A stretch of 64,000 nucleotides of DNA from Paratinospora sagittata (lineage: Eukaryota > Streptophyta > Magnoliopsida > Ranunculales > Menispermaceae): positions 10,280,001 through 10,344,000 of the forward strand of contig CM069596.1 of the NCBI GenBank assembly GCA_035771175.1. Direction: 5' to 3'. A model generated the notes under the pieces. It had not been told where the DNA came from, made no database searches, and saw only the letters and a list, made by a program, of their open reading frames with translations. This document shows, piece by piece, positions 10,500 to 23,457 of the stretch (position 1 is its first letter; each line of letters begins with the position of its first letter). The position numbers and the translations under genes were made by a program.

Positions 10500-11135
10500 T
10501 AGGATTGCACAAAAAAAAAAATTTGGGTATCTGCCCGAACGTTCAGGTGCAATGCCCGAAATCAACCTCAAGATAGACAAAATACTCAAGCAAATCCACC
10601 AACCTGGAACGTGCCAACTCAAGGCAACACTTCGTATCAAAGGTTTCTAACTCCTGAGGTACAGTATAGGCCAGTTCCACAAGTTGCTGTGAACTAACAA
10701 CAACAATATTGGGCGGCACCAAATTTTGGAGGGCAAAACATCCCAATGAGCCCATTGTTTCAAAACTTTTCACCTCAAACAAATCCAAATATCTAAGGGG
10801 TTCCAGTTAGGGGATCCCCGTACAATCAAAACAATTACCCTTCACCTATGAGTCACCCGTACAACCAATACTTTCCCCCAATGCCTATGGCCTACCCTCC
10901 ACCTATGGGACAATCGACCCATCAACCACCAATGGGACAATTGAGTAACCCATTTGAACGGTTAAATGAAATGACATCCAATATTGCTGAAATGAGAGAG
11001 ACTCAAAATGATATATTAACACGTATGCAAAACTTCGAAGCAGAGCGAGCAAATTCTCAACCTTTTGGTAGTAGTCGTTATGTACCTAGCAGGAGGTCTA
11101 GAAGGAGTGGTAGCATGCAGGAAAATCAAGATTGA
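10500..11135 (+). pseudogene. LTR scrap and Gln/Pro-rich gag-like fragment
   Basis: At 10500 the copia LTR gives way to TGTAATACCCTAGG, which resembles a gypsy LTR start, with a CCCGAACGTTC phrase following. From about 10570 one plus-strand frame, interrupted by two stops near 10698 and 10794, is rich in Gln, Pro, Asn and Tyr. It continues into an intact 95-codon stretch (10848-11135) with PMPMAYPPPMG repeats, a likely coiled-coil segment around MTSNIAEMRETQND, and a basic end (SRRSRRSG). This composition fits a retrotransposon gag or N-terminal linker, but no family-defining motif is present. A degraded host exon is less likely. Confidence 0.35.
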
Positions 11136-11863
11136 TTACTAGCATTGTAAACTTTTCTTTTATATATGAATGAGAATGTTTTGTTTAAGACTATCTTTGG
11201 TAGGCCGACTTACAACCATTCTTTCTTTTGTATCACTAACTTTGGAGTGGTATGGGACACAACAAAATTGGAAGATACTAAATAAAATGTGGAAGTAAGA
11301 AAACCCATGACCTTGTGTGAAAAGAAACATTTGGAGAAAGTTGCATTACTAACATTATCACTAAGTTTACATGGTATGGGATGAGTAAACTTGGAAGATA
11401 CTATTGGTAAACTACTATTCAACCGATGTTTTTAGAGACTGTGTTCATACAACTTAACTTGGTTAACACCCTTATTATCAAATTCATGTGGTATGGGACA
11501 CACGAATTTGGATAATAATCGAAAAGACTAAGAGTAAGAGTTTGAATGCATAAGATTGCGATAGAACGTTAGATCAGGATATTTACCGAGACAAATCTTA
11601 GAATTCTTATGACTCGTATGGATTTTCAATGAAATATATATGTATGTTTACAAAGACCAGAACCAAATCATTTGAAATACTTGCAAAGTTTTGTACTTAT
11701 TATATAAACATTCTAACATTGTTTTTACACCATAGCCAAACATACGAGGCACATAAAATTCTTTGATTCCTCAACAAAAACCTTACACTATATTTAGAAA
11801 AATAAGTGATTTTAACATTGTAGTACTCTCGAAATTGTTGCTGAGCATACTATAACAATATAC
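11136..11863. other. no recognisable gene
   Basis: Non-coding sequence with repeated phrases (ACTTGGAAGATACTA, TGGTATGGGA) that recur two or three times between 11245 and 11515, suggesting local duplication. Probably retrotransposon leader. No primer-binding site was identified. Confidence 0.35.
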
Positions 11864-13092
11864 TTGGCTACAGTTCCTAAATCATGGTTTTATTTTCTCA
11901 TTGCCAGTGAGAAAATGCAAACCAAGAAGAGAGGAAGGTCACGTACTGTCCGTCCAGTAGTAGAGGCACCTCCTGAGATTCAAGAACCACCGCCTCTGAT
12001 GACAGCAAGAGTCACACCCGACACTGCCATATCTGGGCAGGCAATACCACCCCCACCCGCACCCTTTGCCATGCCTTTGAGCATGGAAACCTTCTTCGTT
12101 GAATTTATTGAGGCGATGAAAGGTACTGTTCAAACAGTCGTTCGTGAGACCGCGGCCAGTTAGGTTGCCACTGTTTAGGCACCTGTAAGATTTGGGTCGG
12201 AATCTCAAACCGATCAGATTACCAAGTACAAGAGGCTACAACCTCTTACTTTTGCTGGCACCATTGATGCTGATGAGGTGCAAAAGTGGCTAGATGAGTC
12301 AAAGAAGACTCTAGATGCAATGAGAGTCGACGAGACTCGAAAAATTCTACTAGCGACTTACCAACTTGTTGGTGGGGGCAAACACATGGTGGATAATAGT
12401 AAAAGAGGATCCAAGGGTCAACATAGCAGATATGACTTGGCAACAGTTTGAATCAATGTTTATTGATGAGTATTTTCCTGGGGCTGTGAAGAGGCAGAAG
12501 CGCCAGGAATTCGCTAAGTTATACCAGGGCAGCATGACCGTCAGGGAATATGCTGGCAAGTTCAAAGAGTTATCAGTCTACTATCTCTCCACCATCTCAA
12601 TCGAGCAAGATAAGACTGAGAAATTTTATAATGGCTTTTGCCATGATATTCCACAAGCCTTATCGATCTTGGATCTTAAGATTTACAAGGAGGTTGTTGA
12701 CAAGGCCATGAGCTTTGAACAAGAGAAGATCATACAGGAGCAGAGAATGTATAAGGGAAAACGGCCTGCAACGTTTTCCCAACAGGGCTCGCAACAACTC
12801 AATAAGAAGAAGCCCTACTACAATAAAAACCCAGCCCCTGTTTCGAAGAATGAGGCCACAACACCTGCGGCTGAACCTTCTAACCCTAACCATCAGGGTT
12901 TTCGTAATCATGGCCGCGGAGGTCGTTATGGAAGGGGTGGCCGTAGAAACGGCAATGGCAGAGGTGGTGATCAACACCACAATCAGCATGGCCAGTAGAA
13001 CAATCAGCATGGCCAACAGAACTATCCGCAGGATCAGCCGACGTGTTTCAACTGCGGCCAGAAGGGCCATGTAAAATATCTTTGTCCGCACC
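11864..13092 (+). pseudogene. Ty3/gypsy gag (capsid and zinc knuckle), degenerate
   Basis: The first frame (11864-12163) is Pro-rich, with an N-terminal KKRGRSRT. After stops near 12162 and 12174 a capsid-type block follows (YKRLQPLTFAG, DADEVQKWLDE). A frameshift near 12366 leads to the Retrotrans_gag core (DMTWQQFESMFIDEYFP, KLYQGSMTVREYAGKF), a Gly/Arg-rich linker around 12910-12990, and after another stop a CCHC knuckle CFNCGQKGHVKYLC at about 13043-13085. Gag forms the nucleocapsid of the element. Order and spacing to the protease, RT and integrase downstream are those of a plant chromovirus such as Tekay. Stops and shifts show it is inactive. Minus-strand frames here are shadows. Confidence 0.85.
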
Positions 13093-13239
13093 TTCAGCAA
13101 CCTATTCCCGTTGTTCCAGTCCAACACGTACCACCTGCTGCTAATGCCCAATCCAAGCAGAACCAGCAGAACTAGGGTCAACGGAATCAGGGCAGAGCAT
13201 TTGCCATCGCTTAGCAACCCCTCCCAGACAACAATATAG

Positions 13240-13545
13240 TCGAAGGTACCTTTCTTTTGTTCAATACAATGGTGCATGTTTTGTTTGATTAAGGTGCTAC
13301 GCATTCTTTTATATCGTCGGCATTGGTAAGACATTTAGGCCTGCAGCATGAACCCACAGACATCACACTCCATGTCACCTCACCGTTCGGATCTGGTACT
13401 GACGTGAATTTGCAGTGTTCTCGATGTGAGCTTTGAATGTCAGAACAGATAATATATGCAGATCTCTTTGTGATAGACATTGAAGACCTCGACATCATCC
13501 TCAACATGGACTGGCTAGCACCACTAATTGCAAAGATCGAAGTAT
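13240..13545 (+). pseudogene. gypsy aspartic protease, active site broken
   Basis: The conserved D-S/T-G motif of retroelement aspartic proteases appears at 13287 as Asp-stop-Gly-Ala-Thr-His-Ser-Phe: the serine codon has become TAA. Family-typical text follows (PFGSGTDVN), and the [13 protein letters not shown] end is recognisable near 13490-13515 after a frameshift. The protease would cleave the Gag-Pol precursor; here it cannot be made. Confidence 0.75.
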
Positions 13546-15310
13546 GAAGAAGCAATTTCAGTTAACCTTGCCTACAAGAGAGTTTGTCAAGATTCAAGGA
13601 ACAAGAAAATGGTTACACAAATCAACAGTTGCACTTCTCAAGGCACAACTTCGAGCTCTATCCCTTGGCGATGAAAATGAATCACCAGCACTATACCCTC
13701 TCAAAGTACATGATGTTCCAGTCATATCTGAATTCCCAACAGTTTGTTTAAATGACCTTCCTGGTCTACCTCCAGTTAGGGAATTCGATTTTGAAATCAA
13801 CCTCATACCTGGGACAGGGCCTATTTCAATTCCACCATGCAGAATGTCAAATATCGAGCTGGTCGAATTAGACAAACAACTAAAGGAATTAGAGAGTAAT
13901 GGCTTCATCAGAAAGAGCTCATCACCCTGGGGCGCTCCAGTTCTGTTTGTTCGCAAAAAAGATGGTTCGTTACGACTCTGCATCGATTATCGCTAGTTGA
14001 ATAACGTCACCATCAAGAACAGATATCCTTTGCCTAGGATCGATGACTTGTTCGACCAACTTAGAGATGCCAAATACTTCTCTAAGATTGATTTATGGTC
14101 CGGTTATCACCAACTCCGAATCCGAGAGTCGGACAGTACGGTCACTATGAGTTCTTGGTCATGCCGTTCGGTCTAACAAATGCACCTGCTGTATTCATGG
14201 ATTTGATAAATCGCATCTTCAGGTTATACTTACACCGATTTGTGGTGCTTTTTGTGGACGACATCTTGATATACTCCTCAACCGAGGAAGACCATAAAAT
14301 ACATCTGAAGATAGTCCTCCAGACCTTGAGAAGCCACCAGTTGTATCCAAAGTTGAGTAAGTGTGAATGTTGGGTGAAGCGAGTTCAATTCCTTGGCCAT
14401 GTCGTTTCAGGCAATGGCATTGAGGTAGATCCTTCTAAGGTTGAAGCAGTTTTAAACTGGAAGCAGCCTACCACTGTTACTCAGATTATGAGTTTTCTTG
14501 GTTTGGCTGGCTATTACAAACGCTTCATCAAGGACTTCTCAAAGATTGTTGAACCTATGACAAAGCTCACTCGGAAGGACGTGCGATTCATCTGGAATCC
14601 CGCCTGTGAAGCATCATTTTAGGAATTGAAGAAGCGCCTCACGACGGCACCAATACTAATCACTGCAAGAAATACACTTGGATTTTCACTATACTCCGAC
14701 TCCTCTCTCCAAGGCTTAGGTGTCGTACTAATTCAAGAAGGCCAAGTGGTTGCATATGCATCCAGACAACTGAAGATTCATGAGGGTAATTACCCAACAC
14801 ATGACTTGGAACTTGCAGCTGTCGTGTTTGAACTGAAGTTATGGCGACATTACCTATACGGTGAATGGTTTGAGGTCTTCTTGGATCACAAGAGTCTTAA
14901 GTACATCTACACCCATAGAAACCTAAACCTCCGCCAAAGAAGATGGTTGGAATTCTTGAAAAATTATGACTTTCAACTCCAGTACCATTCTGGTAACGCC
15001 AATGTTGTGGCCGATGCCTTGAGTAGAAAATCTTATGTTGCTTGCACTCTTAACTACGAAATGGGGAAGTTGGCTACAGAGATGGAGAACTTTAACCTAC
15101 AGCTGAACGAAGAGGGACCAAGACCACGACTCTCTCAATTATCAGCCAACTCTGAGCTCGTTCGAAAGATTTCAGCAGCTCAAGCCAATGACCCTATGTT
15201 AATGGAGAAACAAGAACTTCTACTTAGCGTACAAGACCTTCCTCACTGGTTGGTCGCTGAAGACGGGGCCATTTTTTATAACAAAACGTTTTTGTCTATC
15301 GAACGATCCT
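13544..15310 (+). pseudogene. gypsy reverse transcriptase and RNase H
   Basis: The linker ends in [17 protein letters not shown] and [16 protein letters not shown] (about 13830-13970), then RT follows: LCIDYR, a stop, [10 protein letters not shown] near 14085, a short disruption around 14115-14130, [12 protein letters not shown], and the catalytic VDD in FVDDILIYS (14251-14277). The connection domain shows [11 protein letters not shown] and [16 protein letters not shown]. After a stop at about 14620, RNase H starts with [11 protein letters not shown] (first catalytic Asp) and includes LDHKSLKYI and VVADALSRK at about 15005-15033. Two long intact stretches (14095-14622 and 14626-15312) remain, but stops and shifts make the gene inactive. 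The motif set is that of plant Tekay-like chromoviruses. Confidence 0.9.
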
Positions 15311-16369
15311 GAGGTTCGGAAAGAAGTGCTTACTAAGATGCACTGTTCGAGGTACGCTATGCATCCTGGGGGTGACAAGATGTACAAGGATGTCAAGCAA
15401 CAAATCTTGTCTTTTGGGATGAAGAAGGCGATTGCAGACTTCGTTGCTCGATGTCTTGTTTGCCAGCAAGTTAAGGCAGAATGAAGACTTCTCCAATCGT
15501 TACCTATTGGAGAATAAAAGTGGGAGAACATCGCAATGGATTTTGTTACGGCCTTGCCTCGAAATAATAAAGGGCAAGATGCCATCTGGGTTATCATTGA
15601 CAGACTTACAAAGTCTGCACACTTCTTGCCAATAAAGTTCACGGATAACCCTGCCAAACTTGCCGAACTATATGAAAGAGAAATCGTATGCCTCCATGGC
15701 ATACCACTCATGATCGTCTCTGATAGAGACCCTCGATTCACATCAAAGTTTTGGCACAGTTTTCAGAGTAGAATGGGTTCGAAGATCACCATGAGCACAA
15801 CCTTTCACCCTCAGATTGATGGGCTGTTAGAGCGTCTTATCCAAATCTTAGAAGACATGTTACGGTGTTGCATTTTGGACTTTAATGACGGATGGGCAAA
15901 ATATTTACATCTAGCTGAGTTTGCATACAACAACAGCTACCAAACTAGTATCGGCATGGTAACGTACGAGGCTCTCTATGGTCGCCCTTGTAGATCTCTG
16001 ATATGCTGGTTAGATATGGCAGATCGACAGCAATTAGGCCCTGAACTAATTCAAGAGACTTCTGAGAAGATCATACTAGTAAAGGAGCGCCTTCGTATTG
16101 CACAAAATCGACAGAAGAACTATGCTGATAAGCGGAGGCAACCTCTAGAGTTTGATAAGGGGGACTTTGTTTTTCTAAAAGTTCAGCCCACAAGAGTTGT
16201 CAAATGCTTAGGGATCAAAGGAAATCTCTCCCCGCGGTATATCGGTCCATTTCAGATCATTGAACGTATTGGCAAACTTTCTTATCGTTTGTCCCTTCCA
16301 TCGTCCATGCCTAAGGTTCATGACGTTTTTCACGTATCTATGCTTCGAAAGTATCGTCCTAATCCTTCG
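15311..16369 (+). pseudogene. gypsy integrase, truncated by LTR insertion
   Basis: The zinc-binding HHCC region is recognisable at about 15335-15480 (MHPGGDKMY then CLVCQQVK). The DDE core follows with MDFVTALPR (first Asp, 15536), VSDRDPRFTSKFW (second Asp, about 15718) and the FHPQ...LERLIQ block (catalytic Glu, about 15830). The C-terminal GPF module is seen as LSPRYIGPFQI near 16230, ending in HVSMLRKYRPNP. The frame is cut at 16369 where a minus-strand LTR begins (TGTCGCGACGCCCC). The remainder of this element, including its 3' LTR, is not found to the right of the insertion. Integrase would insert the cDNA into chromatin; this copy is dead. Confidence 0.88.
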
Positions 16370-19051
16370 TGTCGCGACGCCCCTGACGTAGGCTGACGTC
16401 ATGACCAACACAATGTATTATACACTGTATATACCCATATACAATATACAATACACTGTCAGCCTTCAAATAATCTCACAATCCTTTCCAAAATTTTCAG
16501 AAATTTCGATTGCACCTCCCCATAAAATGGACAATTCACAATTTTTTCCTAATATACCACAAATCAAATCAAAGAGATATATATATAACTAATCATTCCA
16601 CCATTCATTCCACAAATTAAATTCTCACCTGATAAATATCTATGATCATCTCATTCCATCATCCCAAGCATTATATAATATTACCACACAACCAATCTAG
16701 GTGATATTATATATATAGTATGTGATAATTATACATATCAAAATAACAAAAATATAACCTATTTCCTCCAAGAATAAATACACATACCAGACAAAGGCTC
16801 ACGTGATTATCACTCACGGATTTTTCTTTTTCCCTTCGACTCAATACCTGAAATATTGGAGGAAATGGAGTGAGCAATCAACAGCTAAGTGAATATATTT
16901 CTTGAGATGACAATTATATACATTTAGAGAAATATGACATTTAAATCATTTCAAACAAGTATTAAATACATGCATCATTCAACGAATATATTATACATGA
17001 CAACAACATAAATTTCATGGGTTTTCAAGAAAACAATGCATTCTTTTTTTTTTTCCACAAAATCCACAATCTCCCTCGTTCAAGGCAAGAGAGCTAGTCT
17101 AATCCTTGTATGGTCGTTACAACGTAGCCATAACCTCTCATTACCCAATTCATAGTCATTTCAAAGATCTTCAATCCTTGTTAGGACAGGCCTACTGACA
17201 ATGAGGTTACGCATAACACTCATCCGGGTCTAATTCCTAACGAAATGACATCAACTTGCCTTTGCAAGTCTCACATGCTCCAATGCTAAAAAGAAAGCAT
17301 TTATGAATGCAAATTAAAACACAATGCAACAATATATGCATAACATATTTACATTCAAACATTTCATATATTTAAAATGTCATATAAGAACCAAAATCAA
17401 GAAAATATACTCACGGTACAACCCGTTCCAACTTAAACCCAATCATCGTCGCTTTCGAGTCCAGCTCCAATTTAAATCCAACTAATTCAACCTAACACAA
17501 CCACTTCATAATTCAATTTCATTGATTCATATCTATTTATATATTTAATTTCTCAACTCACTTCAAATAAAAATCAACCTTAAAAATATTATATCTGTGA
17601 ATTTAGATTCCAACTCCATTTAGGACTCATAAGCAGTTAAAGAAACTACAATCTTGTTTCTGTGGTCAATCTAGATATTTCCACAAGAAAGAACAGTGAA
17701 AATAGAGTTCCAATTCATATTTTCACTAATTCTCAGTTTATTTTTCTACTGGAACATATATCAATTTTATTAAAAATTTAGAACATTCCTAAAATTATTC
17801 TGTCTACAACGACACCTGTAAAATCAGTCATTCTATCATTCTACTACCTTCAACAGGTATTTTATTGAGGTTTTACACGTTCACGAAGGTCACGACAGCG
17901 AATTTTACTCACCAAAACCATATATTTAGTTACTAAAAATATCAAATCATATCCAAAAATCATGATCTTAACATCGAAACGTCCGGAATTCAATTCTCTA
18001 CGATTCTATGATTTGAAACCGGAGTTTCATGGGATTCTAATTCCATTTTATTCACTAGATATGATCATAGTACTATTTACATCACTATTCACGTCAGTTT
18101 TTACTAAAATTGTCAAACGGTCTCCAAAAATCATGAACTTAGCATCGATGGACTCGCAACAGTGCATTCTACCATTCTATAGCCTTCAACTAGAGTTTCA
18201 TCGGGTTTTAAATGATTCAAATGGTCTCCAATCGAAACTCTAAATTCCAACAAACTTCCAACGGCTATAAAAATTTCAAATGAACACATAAATTAAATCT
18301 AAGCATATATTTAAGGTTCCTACAGCCAAGGAAGGGTTTTCCAACCTTCCTAGCGGATTTTCATTAACGTTGGGTCAAAACCTCAATTTTTGAAAACGCC
18401 GTAAAACGGCTCCCACAGCAAAAATTACTCCGGAAGAAATGTTACATCTAACTTAGATATCAAGTTCAGGAAGAAATAGAGTGAAAATCACTTACCGCAG
18501 GTCCAAATTTGACGCGAATCCCGCGTTTCCCTTTTTCTTCTTTCCTTTCTCTCGTTCTCTCGTTCGTTCTTTTCTCTCTCTTCTTCTTCTTCTTTCTTTT
18601 TTGTTTTCGTTCCAGCAACTCGTTTTCCTTTTTTTTGTTTTTTTTTATTTTCTCTTGTTGGACGTTAGATTATATGAAAAAGGAGAGAGATGATAATTAT
18701 ATATAACAAGTGATCCAATGCACCTCATGCTCAATAGTTAACCAACTCACCCCATCAAATTTCATTAAATTCAACTCATCTCATTTCTATAATTTATTTA
18801 ATAATCATACTCCAATCCACATATTTAAATACCCAACACCATAAATTACTCAATTTAATTCAACTCCATTTTTTTAATTGTAAGCACCCATATTAGATGA
18901 TCTCATACGTATCATCTTCATTTCCTAATTTTATTTATTTACTAATCACACACGCGTATATTTGGCTCCTACGTATAAAATATGTATATTATACATCTCG
19001 ATATACGCGTAATTCAACGTTTGTATTTAATTAAATCTACGGGTTGTTACA
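16370..19051 (-). mobile_element. Ty3/gypsy LTR A (3' LTR of minus-strand element)
   Basis: On the minus strand the LTR begins TGTAACAACCCG at 19051 and ends GGGGCGTCGCGACA at 16370, about 2.68 kb. It is nearly identical to 23458-26159, with scattered substitutions and small indels. The sequence immediately right of 19051 is the polypurine tract and integrase tail of the same family, so this copy is the 3' LTR. Apparent ORFs inside (16401-16592, 17962-18243, 18481-18706) are AT- or CT-rich and are not genes. Confidence 0.85.
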
Positions 19052-19064
19052 ATCTCCCCAACTT
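19052..19064 (-). other. polypurine tract
   Basis: Read on the minus strand as AAGTTGGGGAGAT directly before the TGTAACAACCC LTR start. A GAGGACGAAATTCC phrase precedes it by a few bases, as is usual in plant chromoviruses. It primes plus-strand DNA synthesis. An identical copy lies at 26160-26172. Confidence 0.8.
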
Positions 19065-19189
19065 AAGGAATTTCGTCCTCGAAATTTAGGATCAAGGAAT
19101 ATTCCTCAAGTGATACTTAATCCCAGAGAACTGCTCCCGCATTTTAAATTTCCGCTCTCATGTTTGCTCTTCTTGATACGTGGTATCCT

Positions 19190-19460
19190 CCCCAACTTAG
19201 AGTTGAGTTATATTCATAACATATATGGAATCCGAATGACATTTCCTCAACATCAATATATAGAAACTATTGCGGACAATTATCAACTGTGACAGTAGAG
19301 CAAATCGGTAAGCCAATTGACCTATCCTATCAAGGATCTCTAATGGTTCAACAAATCGCGGTGCGAGCTTTCTTTTCATTCCAAATCTCATTTGGCCTTT
19401 CTGTGGTAAGACCCTTAGCAAAACTGAGTCAGCCACACTAAATTTCAAGGCCTATATACC
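19190..19460 (-). pseudogene. gypsy integrase C-terminal relic
   Basis: An 83-codon minus-strand frame (19448-19197) shows the integrase C-terminal module: VLLRVLPQKGQMRFG, KLAPRFVEPLEIL, IGQLAYRFAL and LMLRK. The usual GPF triad reads VEPLEI. It lies next to the polypurine tract as expected for a Tekay-like chromovirus. No integrase core, RT or gag is recognisable in the 4 kb upstream on the minus strand, so the element appears non-autonomous or extensively decayed. Confidence 0.75.
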
Positions 19461-22400
19461 AACCCTGTGTAGTTAATAATATCCTTTGGCACCAACAACA
19501 ATAACTCCATACTTTCAAATCAACAAGTTGGAGATCTATAAGGCTTACTAACAAACCTTTAGAGTGCCATCATTATGCTATTATAATAGCTATTTATACA
19601 CATACGTTTACACACATATAATATTCCTTCCAATTTCCACCAAAATTCAAGTATGCCAGACCTGAGCATGCTCTCAAGCATCAAAGTCACTCTCTCAGTC
19701 TGTCAGCCAGTCTGAGAATACAATATCACACTGAGAAGGAGATGAGTACCAAATCGAGTCTGCATCATATATCTGGTTTTGACACAATCTTCGGATCTTA
19801 GTCCGACATGACAAATATCTGAGTACTCCCATAAAATCTCCCTATCTCACACATATACAATCTGCTCAGTCTATCAATAGAATTCTGGTGTTCATTAGAA
19901 GAATACATAGACTTATTAATCCACTAATGGTTATCCAAATGGTATTATTTCTACCCATAACCCATAAGATACCATTTGAACCTCATCTTCATTTAACACA
20001 ATCCATATTACCAATTCCATAATCTTTCATACTAATATCATATTCGTCTCATCATAAATCTTACTCTCTGAATATGAGTATCAATTAGCTGAACATGCAT
20101 CCGAGCACAAATATCAACACATGGAGTAATAGAGAGTACACTCATAACTGTAACTCCCACTCACAAACAATCTTCATTTATGGCTAACTGATCGTTACTA
20201 CTCCAGTTTCAGCCTGTTTCCTGCTCAATGTCTCAGCAACATATTGACCTTTCCCAGGATAATAATTCGATATAAAATCAAATCCTTCAGGAATTCTTGC
20301 CACATTTATTACCTCATATTCAGTTTCTTTCCGTTCAAATAATTACTTCAGATTCTTAAAATCTAAAGATAATGTGACATTTTTATTATAGAGGCAATGC
20401 TCTCATTATTTCAAAATAACTACCAACAAATTTCTATTCACTCTCAGGATAGTTATTCTCGTGCACTACCAAATATCTGGAGACACAAGTAATTAATCTA
20501 TCCTTTTGTATCAATGCACAACCTAGATTTTAACGTGATATTCATCAATCACAATTACTTCCAGGTTCTGGAAATAGTAATAACATTTAATACTGTGAGA
20601 GTTTTCCCATGCACAACGGTCCACACATTATATAACATTCATCTGGTTTAGTTTCGTGAGTGGAACAGATAGCTTCAAGGATCTTTCCACGCACTTTCTA
20701 TAACATACAACTAATACCAGAGAACTTTTGATTTCCATTATTAAAATCAATTTTAATAGTTCTATGATCACTTTGACCTGCCCAGCACCCTTAAAGATAC
20801 TATTTAAACTAGTCACGTGATCCAAAAATTCTAGTCTTAATTATATTCAAAACTCATATTCACCAAGCTTGGCACTCAATTGGTGCTCTCTCAGTGACTA
20901 TAAGATAATTCCGAGGTGTTATTCATGCTCCTCTCATTTCTTGGGACAATTGCATATCTCATCATCGAAGACTATGTAATAATCAAGATATGGTTCATAT
21001 ACCCACTGCATCAATCCTATAAACGTGATTGACAATCAAGGTTACCAAAATTTCATAATATCCATATCTTGTCTTAAAATAGTTTGTATTACATCCTTTT
21101 CTCGAATTCTTAACTGATGGTGCCTAGATCTCAAAATGATGTTAAAGAAAAGTTGGCTCCATTTAATTAATCGAATTTAACCATCTATCCATAGTAAAGG
21201 ATATTTATTCTTATTTATTATTACCCTGCTCAGTTAACAGTAATTCATACTTAAACATATTTCACTATACCTTCTTTCCATATTATCGCAAATGCTCTCC
21301 AAGGTGGCATATCAAGGATAATAAATCTTTGCTCATTAACACATTTACCTACACCTTAAATCCTCACAATTTCTCAGGTACTCTTTATATGAAGGAATGA
21401 AGATACATGTTATGCTGGCATCAGTTTTATATGCTATCAATCTTCTGTCCAGGTGGCAATTTTAATAATTCATCAGAGAATATTCCAATATACCAGCTCA
21501 CCACAGGAATTTTAATCAACTGCATGCTTTATTACATTACTCTAAATGGCTTTGTACTAGCCATATTCTCCATTTCCTCGTCAATAACTATCTTATCTTA
21601 GATAGAAGATATTGAGAGTATAAAATTCTCGATATTCAAAATGAGAATTTTCCACTTATTAAGAATATTACTTCTTTTTGGAGAGACGCTCCACCTGGCA
21701 TGAGAGGTAACCAGCCAATCATACCCAACAAAGCATCCAATTCCAAAAATTTCATATTCTGAAATCTATCCTTACTTGATGACCCTCATATTTATTCCAC
21801 ATATTATTTGCTAAACATATCATGGTAGATTCTTTCTCCTGTAGGCATACTCACAATCAATGATGCATTATTATAACAGAAGATAATACAATCTGCCTAC
21901 CATATCACTAGAGATAAAGGACCAGGTAGATCCAACAACACATCAGAATATATACAATAACAAAATATTGATCATACATGTTATCAACGTCTTACTAACC
22001 TTTGGATCTGATCTTGTATTTACTTTAATTTATTTTCTAAAATCTGGTGGAGTCACATTGATAAAAATTACTGGGACATTCCATATCGACTAACTGGAGA
22101 TTAACACATCCCGTGTCTTTTTTTTCATATTGATAATAGACAATTTCAGGTCGAGATACAATTTACTTAGTCTGTGACTCATGCTTAAGAAATGAAAACC
22201 ACTTCTGATTTTCCTAATTCGTTAACATCACTTCCCTTTTTCCCATTATTATTGGGTCCGGTACTAACAAAATTAGAATCACGAATACTGCCAAAATCTC
22301 AACCTTACTCAATGTTTCGCTTGTCTTAAATTTCATATTATTTCCCCCAACATTTTCTTACGTTACTTATTTCTCCTTTTCCCTAGAACTGGTGTTGATG

Positions 22401-23441
22401 ACTCTGCTTCTAACGGCAGTGCAAGCTATCTCACTATTGCTGGGGTTAACAATTTCACTGCAGCTTTGGCTGACCCGAAATTTATAGTCTGCCTAACAAC
22501 CTGCGCATATATTTATAACCCAACAATTATCAAACCTGCCTTATAGGATCCCAAAATTCATTCTAGATCCTTATGATTCTCAGAGTATCCATAATGACCA
22601 TTCCAAAAATAAACTATACCAGTCTCTTTACTTCATGTTTGTATCTATGGTTAGGCATGTCACTACATTGTAACAAGATAAACTTTTTCATGCCTTAAAT
22701 CAATTTCAGCATGATTATAGAAGCTCTCATAAAATAGCTTCTTTAATTAATTTCATGCTTTACTCATCTCAGAGTCCTTAACCCAATTTTCTATTATCTC
22801 TTATCATCAGTTAGCTTAAACTTAGCTAACTTGCTTTATCATTTGCAGAGACTTAATCATTCTCTCAGATGGTCTCCAAGCAGAGTAGCAAATTCTTTAC
22901 TACGTTTAATATCAGACTGTCAGTTAAGATAGGGGAGTCTCTTCTCTTGATAGTTTCCATAACTTTCACATCTTTTCATTTCATCTGGTTTATCATTGAA
23001 ACCTTCTATTTATGTTATTTTTACTTCAGTCTTAACTATATATGTTTTTACAGAAGTACTCACACCATTAGCACCCACATCTGGAGCTATCAATGGTTCA
23101 AGCCTCTATCTTTCTCACATTACAACTTTGTCACAAGCTCATAAGCTGTGCATTTCGTTGTTGTTGGGTAGTTACTAGTCATATATAAGCTATATAATTT
23201 ATTATCACTGGATTACATCTAGTTCTTTTTCTTTCAGCCTTCTGATCCTTTCTTGATCAGCTATTTCCATTGTTAACCTTGACTGATACTTCCCAAATCT
23301 AGAATTCATCATCGCAGATGATTCTCAGTCAAGATAACATATTGGATTAGGCTCAACATAATAGGACTACCCATATATATACTCATATAATCAATCATAA
23401 TATCATAAAGCTTTTATCTTTTTAAGACTTTTAAACCTAAT
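19461..23441 (-). other. internal region of non-autonomous gypsy element
   Basis: About 4 kb between LTR A and LTR B with no coding motif recognised in either strand. The small frames (20628-20825, 21407-21601, 22869-23178) lack family motifs and are not called. It is placed inside the element because the polypurine tract lies on one side and the primer-binding site on the other. A large non-coding interior fits a non-autonomous derivative that relies on proteins from related elements. Confidence 0.55.
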
Positions 23442-23453
23442 TCTCTGATACCA
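23442..23453 (-). other. primer-binding site for initiator tRNA-Met
   Basis: The plus strand reads CTCTGATACCA, the complement of TGGTATCAGAG, which pairs with the 3' end of initiator tRNA-Met. It lies four bases outside the TGTCACG end of LTR B. This marks LTR B as the 5' LTR of the minus-strand element between 16370 and 26159. Confidence 0.75.
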
Positions 23454-23457
23454 ATAT

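Noticed and set aside
10543..10788. 81-residue minus-strand ORF
   Set aside because: Antisense of the Gln/Pro-rich gag-like reading on the plus strand.
12660..13334. 224-residue minus-strand ORF opposite gag
   Set aside because: Shadow of the gypsy gag and zinc-knuckle region, which has clear family motifs on the plus strand.
18481..18706. Phe/Ser-rich ORFs in the gypsy LTR, repeated at 25591-25801
   Set aside because: They arise from a CT-rich tract inside both LTR copies. Composition is low-complexity and both frames are open because of the base bias.
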